From NCBI GenBank assembly GCA_033977485.1, contig CM066987.1:48239033-48303032 (forward strand): a stretch of 64,000 nucleotides of DNA. Direction: 5' to 3'. The notes under the pieces are model-generated. The model was given only the letters and a program-made list of their open reading frames with translations, did no database searches and was not told where the DNA came from. Positions within the stretch are counted from its first letter, which is position 1. Each line of letters opens with the position of its first letter. Positions 22,640 to 32,783 of this stretch are shown here, piece by piece. The stretch is from Hydrangea macrophylla. Taxonomy: Eukaryota; Streptophyta; Magnoliopsida; Cornales; Hydrangeaceae. Both the position numbers and the translations under genes were made by a program.

Positions 22640-23702
22640 TTTTCTTTCCACTTTCTCCCTACTTTCTCTTCTCCCCCACTTAACTTACCAACAAAGAGAA
22701 TTGGTGAGAAACTGGTCCTCTTTCTGTTCTTTTCTCTCCATTTTTATCTATCCAAACAAAGTATTAGATTCGGCTCTTACTCGATTTGGATTTGGATTTG
22801 GATTTGGATTCTAGTGGTTTGTTCATGTATCTGCTGACTGAATGTATAATAATCACTAACCCTTGTGAAATGGTTATATTCTTAGTTGAAGTTTTTGCTT
22901 ACTTCTTTTTTTTTAATCTTTTTTATAGCTTGGGTCTACCGACAAGGTAGGACTTTGATCTCTTATTTTGGCTTTAGGTACACACAATAACCTTGTCAGG
23001 CTTCTGAAACATTGTCTAGGATGTCTGAAGGACTCCCCAAATAATTGTTCATTGTTTTACTTGGTATACAAAACAAATATCTTTTAGTTTGAGCACAAAT
23101 ATGTTTGGAAAATCATAGTAAAAATTTGAGTAGTGTGCTAGAAACATAATTTTCACTTAAATTACGATAACAGTTTTCAAGACGTAATAAATTATGTATA
23201 TGTGGGAGTTGCTGAAAAAAGAATCCAGGGAGGCTTCGAAGAACTTACAATTTTACCCATTTTGATGTCACCTCTAAACTCACTCTGGCCATCTCTCAGA
23301 CCACCAACAACACTCAGCTTCAGGAGTGATACAACAGGTTGGAGTGGGCTTCTAGTTTTTTCAAGTTGGGCATTTGACATTTGACTGTGGTGTTTGGCTT
23401 TTGGTGCACTATTTTATTTGGCCTTGTGCCAAAGCTTTAACAAAAATTTCTTGCTGAGCAAAAAACAAAAAAAAAATCTATATATATATCAGCCATACTG
23501 ATATGATGCAATGCTGTTGAAATAGGATAGTAATTCTAGAAGCTTCTAGAATAAACTAAAGATTTGAAGTCATATGTATCTAGAATATTCCTTGAATTAT
23601 CTAGATTGAATAATATCTAAAATGTTTCTAGAATTAGCTCCATTTTGCAAATGAATGAATGAAAGACAGTTCCAATCAAGCCTTCCATCTCCCACACTAT
23701 TG
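22640..23702 (+). repeat. Direct repeat copy R2, interrupted by an A-tailed insert
   Basis: This is the partner of R1. It carries (GGATTT)n at about 22784-22808 and an extra ~275-bp segment at 23201-23477 that R1 lacks. Its LTR-like part has lost the TATA box but keeps a perfect 18-bp palindrome TTCTAGAAGCTTCTAGAA (23534-23551), which is four heat-shock modules in a row. It ends at ACACTATTG, where the LTR of element D begins. Confidence 0.7.
23201..23477 (+). mobile_element. Short A-tailed insertion in R2 (unclassified)
   Basis: Relative to R1, about 275 bp is inserted between AATTATGTATA and TATATATATCAGCC. The insert ends in an A-rich tail, and TATATA-like sequence flanks both sides, as in target-primed retroposition. 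I see no convincing RNA polymerase III A/B boxes, so it may be a SINE lacking clear boxes or the 3' end of a retrotransposed mRNA. Frames of about 60 codons on both strands have no recognisable motif. Confidence 0.45.
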
Positions 23703-25576
23703 TGTAACACCTGCATTTTCCTATCTACTATCCCGAATTTCTGTATTTCTATTGGTGATACTTTCTATTATACATAGAAAGATTAGTTTCTTTTTACTCA
23801 TTACTATTTTAAATGATCTATGTGTGTTTTGTATGCATGTTTGTGGCCTTGGGGAAACTTTCTTTAGAAAGCAGACCAGAGGGCTCAAGAAGCCAGAGCG
23901 CTCTAGCTCAAGCACTCGAGCAGTACTTTTAGTGAAACGACTATTTTGCCCTTGGTTCTCAAAAATCTATAAATACCCAACGTTTTCTCAACAATTGTAC
24001 GTTCTGTTTATTAAGAAAATCGAGAGCTTTCCTTACAGAGGGTTTTGAGAGAAATCCTCGTACATCATGCACATACACACTTGCATGTGTTAATCCTAGC
24101 ATTATACATACACATGCACTGTATACACCTACATGCTGCTGAATCAAGATAGGGGACTGAGGTGAAGTTGCTGATTCATGGTCATCCTCATGATCAAGCT
24201 CTAAAGAGGAAGATATTGAAGTCTAGTTCATCAATTCAAGCTTTTTGAAAACATCTACTCATATTTTCTTTATCCATTTACAATTCAATCTTGTGTGAGT
24301 ATAAATTCTCACTTAAAAAATCTGTAGGATCAGTTTATACATGAATTTAAGTCCATACATGTGAATTAATTGAGGTCATAGTTTTTATATGTGAAGAAAT
24401 TTCATGATCAAACTGTTTTTCATAATTTGGTGATGTTGATCATCATCCAAACACACCATAGACCATATCGAGTGTAGATTCTCATCTTGATACCTTAAGA
24501 TATAGTTTTTACAAGTTTTCAAGGCTTGGATGTGTACTTAGAACCAATTTTATACCTTGCATGTAACCACAAAAAGGATCTAGTTCGCAACTAAACTCGA
24601 GCACTTGCGCCTCAGGAGCGCTCGAACTACGAGCGCTTGGGCTCTCAGAGCGCTCGAGCCTGGCAGTTTTTCCATGTTGTTTTGTTTCTCCTATCATGAA
24701 TGGATTATTGTTTGTTACTAACATGAACCTGAGATTCCTATTAACATGTTAGACAATGTATATCAACTTATCACATGAACACTTAGGCTCATTTGATAAA
24801 TGATGATCTTGGATTATTCTTATAACTTATACGTCAAACTTCTTATGTTCTTAAAAGTGGTGGATGAAGCAATGGTGTATCTATAGAAGTGAACTACTAT
24901 CGAGTCTGTCCTTGTATCAGAATGTATTATCTGTCTTAATTTAGTGAGACGTTAGAAATTGAATTATCAATTCATTAAAGAGAAGATACCCTTAATGGAA
25001 TTTAATTGTTTATCGTTCATAACTCGTAATATCTTCAATAGTTGATACCCTGTTAGTATCTAATTCACTCAGCTTTCATTAAGAAAACAACGTTTATACT
25101 ACTGGACATTTTTACGTTTTAACGCACCCTCATTATGACTATACGGGTGAAGGACCTACAGGTGAGGACTACTATGCCGGTGACGATGTTCCTGTGGAGG
25201 ATAATCCTGACAGAGGTCAGACAGAAGAGGACTATTATGCCGAGGACCACCTCTATGACAATTGAAGATTAGGCTAGATAGTAGTTCAAGTATCCTTGTT
25301 TTCAGACCTTTTTGTAATTAGGCATATGTTGCCTCAACGTTTGTAAATGATTTTGTTTTATTTGATTCGAGACTCTGATTATAATAGTTAGTAGCTTTCG
25401 TTTGACTTTAAGTTACATTGTTATCCAAAACCTAGATTATATTCTCGTGATCTTTATTCCTTTCTATTGCTTAGTAGTGCGTGGTGTGGACAATCACGTG
25501 GCATCACCAGTCGCTGCCTTTGGACCCAAAAAAATAAAATTGCTTTTCTCAATTTTTGCCGCTCTAGGGTGTGACA
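23703..25576 (+). repeat. LTR of element D (1874 bp)
   Basis: Termini are TGTAACACC at 23703 and GGTGTGACA ending at 25576. TATAAATA lies at 23968-23975. A CG-rich palindrome cluster lies upstream (23881-23924, with GAGCGCTC and ACTCGAG) and a second one downstream (24595-24662, with GGAGCGCTCGA and AGCGCTCGAG). Near the 3' end an acidic 42-codon open stretch (25137-25265) ends in TGA. This may be chance composition, since it lies inside the LTR. Confidence 0.7.
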
Positions 25577-25584
25577 GGATTTCT

Positions 25585-25597
25585 TGGTAACAAAGCT
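25585..25597 (+). promoter_or_regulatory. Degraded primer-binding site of element D
   Basis: TGGTAACAAAGCT starts nine bases after the LTR end, at the same place as TGGTATCAGAGCC in C2. It differs from the initiator-Met PBS at a few positions, consistent with decay. Confidence 0.5.
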
Positions 25598-25722
25598 AGG
25601 TTTATACCTTTTCGCTCACAGATTGTCCTACAACATCTGGTCCTAGAACCTTGAGTTTCTATAGATGAGTATTAAGATTAGTTCTGACTTAAGATAGTCT
25701 ATTTTCAGGTAGCAGGGCAACA

Positions 25723-25806
25723 CCGTGCTTCATTCCAGATGAGTTTGGAGGACACTATGGGTATGAGGGCAGTATTGAGCCACCGGACCCACAGTACTAT
25801 GCTTAG
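25723..25806 (+). pseudogene. ORF0-like N-terminal remnant of element D
   Basis: A 27-codon frame reads PCFIPDEFGGHYGYEG and so on before TAG. It matches the start of the C2 ORF0 (PLFVPDAFGGH) and follows a TTTTCAGGT sequence, as the C2 copy follows TTTTTAGGT. This supports a common extra ORF between PBS and gag in both elements. Confidence 0.55.
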
Positions 25807-25998
25807 AAGATTAGGCAGAGAGCCATCACATATACAGTTCGAGTATGCAAATTGAGTAACAAAGATTTGGGACCCGGGACCCAGGACCCAGAGGTGATAC
25901 GTTAAGAAATGATCTATTGTAAAGACACCTTTCGACGCATCGAGGAGGAATCACTACTGATGCTATGAGACCATTTTTCATATTAGGTTTTACTTGTA

Positions 25999-26393
25999 GA
26001 GGTTAGAGTAGTGCCTCCACCTCCCCCGACAGAGCCACCACCCCAGACACCTCTACCCCCACCCCCACCCCCACCAGAGGAGGACATGCTGATACACCCC
26101 CAAAAGATAAGGACCCAGGGGATGAGGATCTAAATGAGGATGAGGGCGACAACGAGGAAGAGGTAGAGGATGACGCCAAGGAGATGGAGGATGAAAAGGA
26201 CGTGGATACCGACGACGATGAGCAAGAGTATGATATAGAGGATAATGCTGAGGACCCTGAGAAACTAGTTGGTATGGATGTACCAATTGGCATAGATATT
26301 ATAGTAGCAGTGGTTTACCCGATAAAGGAGGAGGCTGTAGTAGAAGATGATGCGGGTATGACGTTGTGGTACCAGTTTTACCAGGTGGGATGA
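25999..26393 (+). pseudogene. Proline-rich then acidic frame of element D (ORF0 C-terminal part?)
   Basis: One frame (25999-~26133) encodes a run of prolines followed by PEEDM. From about 26106 a shifted frame encodes a Glu/Asp-rich stretch of about 60 residues, then ends QFYQVG at TGA 26391-26393. Together they look like one Pro-rich/acidic protein broken by a frameshift. The place, downstream of the ORF0 remnant and before gag should begin, suggests the C-terminal part of ORF0. No known domain was recognised. Confidence 0.4.
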
Positions 26394-26948
26394 TAGCACA
26401 GCTAGCAGTAGAGTGGACTGCAGCAATGGCTGCTCATCCCTATGGATTTGAGATAGGAGAAGCAGAGTTGGCCCATGCTATGGTAGAGGCTGAGGCTTTG
26501 TAGCTGCATTCGATGCAGCTCAGGCCGATATGGCCGATGTTGGAGATTTAGGAGTTATTGTGGATCATGATTTTAATAGCCTGCATTTCATCTAATTATT
26601 AATTTTAGCATGTCCAGATTTAATTTGTATTTCCATTGACATAATTAAATCCATGTAGTATTGTCTGCTTTTAAGTTAATTACAAGTCTCATGTATCTAA
26701 ATCTTATTATTTGTTTTATTTCATGTTAAACTCTTGTTAGGGCCAAACTGAAATTTTACAAATTTAGTAGTAGATGTATTGAATTTCAAATATGTATTTC
26801 AAAATGGTGGAATTGTTTTCTTTTAACTCAAGCAGTATTTTTATAAAATCGGGAAATCATTTCTTACGTTAAAATGAATTTTCTATATTTTTGTGGTGAC
26901 CACCGCGACGCGAAAATACCAGTTTAGGTGCAAAACTGTCCATGCTGC
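26394..26948. other. Region between element D and element B, no gene
   Basis: The first part (to about 26570) continues D-like sequence with an AAMAAHPYGFEIGEAELAHAMVEAEAL frame and no recognised motif. From about 26572 the sequence is AT-rich and resembles the start of a gypsy LTR (CCTGCATTTCATC here, CCTGCATTTTCC at the D LTR start). It ends with CG-rich ACCGCGACGCG just before element B. It could be the displaced 5' end of the C2 LTR. That is inference only. Confidence 0.35.
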
Positions 26949-29900
26949 TGTAGACACCCCATTTTTTCGGCTATCGGATTTAGGAGACCTATAGCTTGGT
27001 GGTTCAGAATGATCGAAAAAGACTCAAAAGGACTCCTGAAAGTCAGCTCTATCTCTCAGAATGCTCAGAATGACCAAAACGCCCCTGAAAGCCCGAAAAC
27101 TCCCAGATTTGGTCCCAAAGTTCTTGAAACATGCTACGTCATAAGAAAAATGATAAAATGAGTTTTTAAGAAAAAAAACAGATGAAATCGTCAGCTCCCA
27201 GAGACCCCCGGAAGTCCCGGATGTTCCCGGAAAGTCCCCGTTGACCAGTTTGACCAAGGTTTGACCAAAGTTTGACCAAGTTTGACCAAGTTTGACCAAG
27301 TTTGACTGAAATCGTCCAAATTCAACGGAATCATTCTAGATCATGAGAAAAGTATTAAAATGAGTTTTAAAAGAAAATCGAGCGAAAACGTCAGCTCCTG
27401 GGAACTCCGAGAAGATTCCAGAACTTCCCGGGGATACCAGGTTTGACCAGTTTGACCAGAATTTGACTTTCAAACCGGGGCACCGTAACAATTTTCAAAT
27501 ATTTTTCATGGATACTAGAGGTCAATAGCTTTACAACGGTATATCGCACATAATTTTCAGATTTAAAACGAGTCTATTATGAATTTCCGAAGGCGAAAAA
27601 GGTGATCAAATCGGCTTTTATCGCAAATACCACAAAATTTTTCAAAGTGACCTATCCCTAACCTATTTTTTATGTAAAGTAGACTCCATTACCTTTCCAA
27701 CGGTATATCACAACCTCAATTTAGAGTTTGTATGCATTTTCTGTGAATTTTGGACAAAATAGGGCCTTTTCGCGAATACCGGAACCTCTAGGGGCCTAAA
27801 CAGCATTATCTGGACGAAGGAGGAGCAGTGCTGCCGCGGCACTGGCCCACTGCCACCGCGTCACTGGCCCAGTGCCGCCGCGGCACTCCCCTCCAGAATA
27901 GTATATTTTTGTAAATAATTTTGGGGTCCGATTTTGATTAATTAAAAACCAAAACGACGTAGTTTTATGATTTCAGATGTTTGGAGCCAATGGGAACACT
28001 TCTAAAACCCCAAAACCACCCCAAGTTGGCCTATTTAAACCCCCCATTGCTCTTCATTTTGGGGGAGTCAAATGAAAGCTTAGAAAAAGTTTGGGAGAGA
28101 AATTGTAGAGATAAGGTTAGAATAGAGAGAAAAGAAGCTTCCTTCTTTGATTTTCAAAACAAAAGTGAGTTCTAAACTTTGTTTTTACTTCATTACTCTC
28201 ATTCACTTCAACATTCAATACACCCAACCACCATTTTAGTGAGCATTTAAGAGAGTGGAAGCTTCTTCCATGTCCAATGTCATTCTAAATGAGTGAAACA
28301 TCAAACTACGTACAAGTTATATACATCATGAATATCATCTATTGATTGCTATCTATTTGCTCGTTTGCTTATATAATGTTCATCTCTTCTCATCTCATTT
28401 CTTTTTTATTTTTTTTATTTACTTACTAGTCCATCATCATCTAAATGATGACATGAAGTTTGGGGTGAGTGAATCCTTATGGATAGTAGCTCTTGACCTC
28501 AAAAACATGTTTGATAGATGATGATCATAACTTCAATACCTCCAAGGTATTCTTGAAGTTATGTTCAAATAAAAATAAATCTCTCCAACAATCTTGGAGG
28601 TTCTTTATGATGAGTTTGAGGTTGGCATTTTAAGTGGCTATAACCTTCATTGAGTATTGAAAATATGCTTTCAAAATATCTACTTCAAAACCTCTCTTAA
28701 AACCCCCTCATTTTAATCCCAAGAAAGAAAACTCTAGTTTTTCCCAAAATTTTCAAAACAGCGAGTAATCTGAGCTCAAAGATTTTTCTAGAACTCAATA
28801 CTCAACATATGGATGCAAGGCCACTTGGAAAGTCTTCCTAACTCATTGGAGAACACCCAAGATTTTTGGTTTGACTTGGAAGTACTTGGAAATGGTCCAT
28901 TTGGACCCAAACATTCCTTCCAGGCATTCTATTTTTGCTGTCACAGCGGCTAGGTCCACTTCCAACCTCTTTTTCAGAAAGCTTTTCCAAATGGGGTGGT
29001 CCTAACTTATTTTTACCTTAAACTTCAATGTCAACTTTCTATATAAAATAGGCCTCTAGATCATTTGTTTTCATGTTCTAAGACTTTTCAACATTTCAGT
29101 CGACAGTACGGACTCTGTTTCTGAGTGACCTCTATTGTTTATATGATTTCTCTCAATCTGTGATAGTTATTAAAGATTGGATTTTTGGGTTGTGTTCTAG
29201 ACACAATAAGAAAGATCTCCATAAAAAAAATTATGCATTGAAAACATTCTTAACCCCTCTTTTCAATTTCCAAAATATCTAGTTACTGTTCTGTCCACTA
29301 TTCACAGCAAGCACTTTTTAACTTTCATTCTTTGATTTAATGCTTATATGCATTCCAAATTAGTGCATGTCTTAGGAAGTAGTTCATACTACATTTGTAC
29401 ATATCCCATGTTGATTTCACTCATCCATTCATACACATCTTAGACTTCTAAGTCATTCTAGGAATCCATGAACACAAAGCACACTACAACTTTGGCACAT
29501 TCTAGATACATACATTGCATCCATGCAAGATTTGGGGCCTTCATGGCTCCTACTCTAATAAGATCATAAGGAATGAATTTGATCACACGTTCATGCTTCC
29601 CCCGATCTAATCATCCTTTCTCATCCATCCCGGGGATTGAGAGGTCTTCTTTTCTTAAAGATTGACATGCCTCATACTAGCTTGCTAAGCGTGTTTTGAT
29701 TTCTTTGTTTATTTGTTTCAATAACAATTCATGTCCCCTTTTAGATTAGGAAGTCTTGATTATTTGATACATGATTAGACGATTTTTCCTAGGTTTATTT
29801 GTGTGATCTTTCACTTTCCATTGTATGGTATTTGGCTTAGATCTTATGAATGATATCTTATCTTTAGATCTTCTATTTCAAATTTTCTTATGTGATGTAA

Positions 29901-30230
29901 TATACTATCATAGTATTATTTGTCGAACCAAACATAGTATAAGATGATTATTTGGATGCTAATTGAGGCCCGTCGAAAGACGGGGCGAGTTGCGGGTGTT
30001 TTAGTCGCGACAAAGGCTCCTTCCTCTCTCGTACCAAAACCCCGAGCCAAGTTCTTTGATTATGAAGGGCCGGTGCCTTTTATCCGTTTGGGTGAGTCAA
30101 AATTAGGTTTCTTGGTTCCTTAAATACCAAGTGGCGACTCTGTATCTGTTTTCAACAGACCTTTTCTTTTCTTTGATCCAAATCAAATTTCAAACGAAAA
30201 CAAACAAAGCGGTGGAAGCCGGTGTCCACA
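26949..30230 (+). repeat. 5' LTR of element B (3282 bp)
   Basis: It begins TGTAGACACC and ends GGTGTCCACA. It is very similar to the 3' LTR. Contents in order: a short region that happens to be open in all three LTR copies; an array of TTTGACCAAG-type repeats (27241-27306) and again near 27441; three AGTGCCGCC...GGCACT-type units (27826-27889); TATA-like TATTTAAA at 28032-28039; then long transcribed sequence. The 3' LTR has only one unit of the GC motif. Confidence 0.9.
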
Positions 30231-30232
30231 AT

Positions 30233-30250
30233 CTGGCAACTCTGCTGGGG
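30233..30250 (+). promoter_or_regulatory. Primer-binding site of element B
   Basis: TGGCAACTCTGCTGGGGA follows the LTR end after a few bases. It differs by three substitutions from the PBS of element A (TGGCGACTCCACTGGGGA). Confidence 0.7.
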
Positions 30251-30859
30251 ATTTATCATTTTTTAAAACAAAATAATACAGAGGTTTGACTCATAAGAAG
30301 CATCCTTAAAATCATCTTTTTACTGTATTTGGTTCACCGCATTGCACTCTTGCATTTCTCCCCTCCAACTATGTCTGAAACGCGACGCTGACATTGTTCA
30401 GGTCTTGCTGTTCCAGGGCATAAGTCACCGTTGATACTGTACCTTCCAAGGTATATCAAAAAGAGTAAAAACATCCGTACTGTCTCCTTGACGGTATATT
30501 GGAACTCTCGTCAACGGACCCTCTTTGACTAAACCCGACCTTTGCCTATAGATTCGTGTAGAACTTTTCATAGGACTGTTCATTTATCTTTTCAGATAAG
30601 ACAATATGATATAACTGCTGTATACCCTGATGGGATTACCTGCGCGGTGTAGACGCTTATGTGGCATAGAACAGAACCTCTTTCTTATGAACCCCAAGGC
30701 AATCACTCACATGTGATCACATTAAGTTGACCTGCCTAGGCACCATGACAAGGATGTCTGCTCCATGCTCACAAAGATATACACCGCAAGCCTTGTTTGT
30801 CGATCCTAAGACATAGGAGTATGAAAACCTTCTAGACAGTATGATCACTATCACCATAT

Positions 30860-31220
30860 TAACCAGTTTTTTTTCCAGAAACTCTAACCAGATATCCCAG
30901 ATATAATCATATTAACCAGATTCTCCCAGAAACTCTGTCCAGATATCCCAGATATAACCATATTAACCAGTTTCTCCCAGAAACTCTGTCCAGATATCCC
31001 AGATATAACCATATTAACCAGTTTCTCCCAGAAACTCTGTCTAGATATCCCAGACATAACCATATTAACCATTCTCCTAGAAACTCTGTCCAGATATCCC
31101 AAATATAACCATATTAACTAGTTTCTCCCAGAAAACTTTATCCAAATTTCCTAAAAATACCCAAAGTCCTGTTTCTCCCAGAAACTCTGTCCAAAATTCC
31201 CGAAATATCCCGAAAACCCC
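30860..31220 (+). repeat. 51-bp tandem repeats in the leader of element B
   Basis: The core AGAAACTCTGTCCAGATATC recurs with starts 51, 51 and 49 bases apart between 30931 and 31082. Diverged copies extend on both sides. The same repeats lie in the leader of element A. Being in the transcribed leader between PBS and gag, they could take part in RNA folding or packaging. That is inference. Confidence 0.8.
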
Positions 31221-31567
31221 TGGTGGTCGTACTGGAAAGCAAAGTTAGCACACTCTGTATGGCTAGGACCTTATTTGTTTAACTGTTATCTGTCAGAAAT
31301 AGGAGCATCATATAGATTAGGGCTTACATCTGCATGCTTGTCTCACATGCATGCACCATTTCCATCAATCTGCACGCACTATCTCGAGTCAGTCCACATC
31401 ACTGTCTTTGTCTGTCTGAAGTCATCACTATCGGGATCCGATACACTCCTCCTCTCGAAATCTGTCAGGTCAGTATAGATTCCCAAGGTCAGCAGCCGGG
31501 AACCTCGTCGTGGGTCAGGAGTTCAGATAATCGTTTGATCAGAATCAATCCGACAACTTACTTCAGC

Positions 31568-32773
31568 ATGAATCGAGAAGAGTTAGAAAACAAGGTTACC
31601 GAGTTGGGAGCAACCATAAGCCAACAGTCTGACAGCCTAGCCCAAGTTTTGAAGTTCATGGAAGAATTAAAACAGCAGCGGCAGCAACCTCCGCCTGGGT
31701 TTCCACCACTGGGGTTTGAACCACCCTTACATGAGAATAACGGGGAAGAGGACTGGCTTCAAGGGGTCCCACCATTTGCGTATGAGAAGAAGCTCCAAGA
31801 GAAAATGGATAAGGTTGACAAGCTGGAAAGCGTACTAAGGAAAAGCAAAGGGGTCGACGATTACATGCTAGACCTGGAAGGTCTCTTTGAGCCTGTTAAG
31901 CTAAAACTCTCGGAGAACTTCAAAATGCCTGCTGTCGACTGTTTTGATGGAACTAGGAATCCAAAAAGTCATGTGAAGTTGTGTATAAGTGTCTTCCAAT
32001 CCATGGGTTGTACCCACGAGCACATTACGATGTTGTTCCCGCAAACTCTTGCAAAATCTGCACTATCATGGTTCCAAACCTTGGAAGCCTCCAAAACCTG
32101 AGCATGGGAAGACATCGTTCGAGTCTTTGTCAATCATTACTCCTACAATTAGGAGCTGGATGTCACTATAAGGGATTTGGAAACGACCCGGCAGAACAAC
32201 AATGAATCCTTCGCTGCATTTCTGAGCAGATGGGGGAACAAGGTAGCCCAAATGACCCACCGGCCAATTGAGAAGGAACAAGTGAGGATGCCAATCCGAA
32301 ATCTGTAGCCACTCTACCATGAGAAGTTATTTTACCAGTCCATCTCTACTTTTGAAGAATTATTTGAAGTTAGAACTCGAATCGAAGATGCTATCAGGGA
32401 AGGAAATATCAAAAAGGAAGAGCCTCCGAGTCAGTCAAGAAGGCCAAGCTACCCCCGGAATCCCCCAGATGTCAATGCCCTTAGCAGCCAACCCATGGCA
32501 TACCCTCCTAGGCCATACCAACCCTCCAACCAGGCAAACTCCTCCAATCGCCCTTTCCCGAAAAAGCCCCCTCGCAACTTCGCCAAGTTAGAAATCTCTC
32601 TCTCTTCAGCCTTAGACCGCCTCCTCAAAAAGGGCCATCTCCAACTACTCCAGCCTCGAAATACCCCACCCCCGCCTAACTGCGATATGTCCAAACGATG
32701 TACCTACCACCAAGCCCCTGGCCACAACACCGATGAGCATGCGCCTCCGACACGATATCCAAGACCTCATTGA
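31568..32773 (+). pseudogene. gag of element B (three in-frame stops, frameshift near its end)
   Basis: The frame starts at ATG 31568 (MNREELENKVTELG) and continues to 32773, with in-frame stops at 32099-32101, 32150-32152 and about 32306-32308. It holds a Gln/Pro-rich segment, the helix DKVDKLESVLRKSKGVDDY, a retrotransposon-gag core (MPAVDCFDGTRNPKSHVKL...FPQTLAKSALSWF), and the C-terminal CTYHQAPGHNTDE. At about 32735 the frame shifts: the family ending MRLRHDIQDLID is found in another frame. It is homologous to element A gag (1182-2453). It would encode the capsid protein. Confidence 0.85.
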
Positions 32774-32783
32774 CTAGAATATC

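Larger units (their letters stand above)
23703..26571 (+). mobile_element. Element D: 5' part of a Ty3/gypsy element
   Basis: An LTR with TGTAACACC...GGTGTGACA ends (23703-25576) is followed by a degraded PBS (25585-25597), an ORF0-like remnant (25723-25806) and a proline-rich/acidic frame (25999-26393). It is related to element C2 by layout and by the ORF0 motif. No gag, pol or 3' LTR is seen, and the right boundary is uncertain. It is inserted at the end of repeat R2. Confidence 0.6.

Noticed and set aside
26003..26293. Ser-rich minus-strand frame
   Set aside because: It is the antisense of the Asp/Glu- and Pro-coding stretch of element D. Acidic codons read backwards give Ser/Leu-rich shadows.
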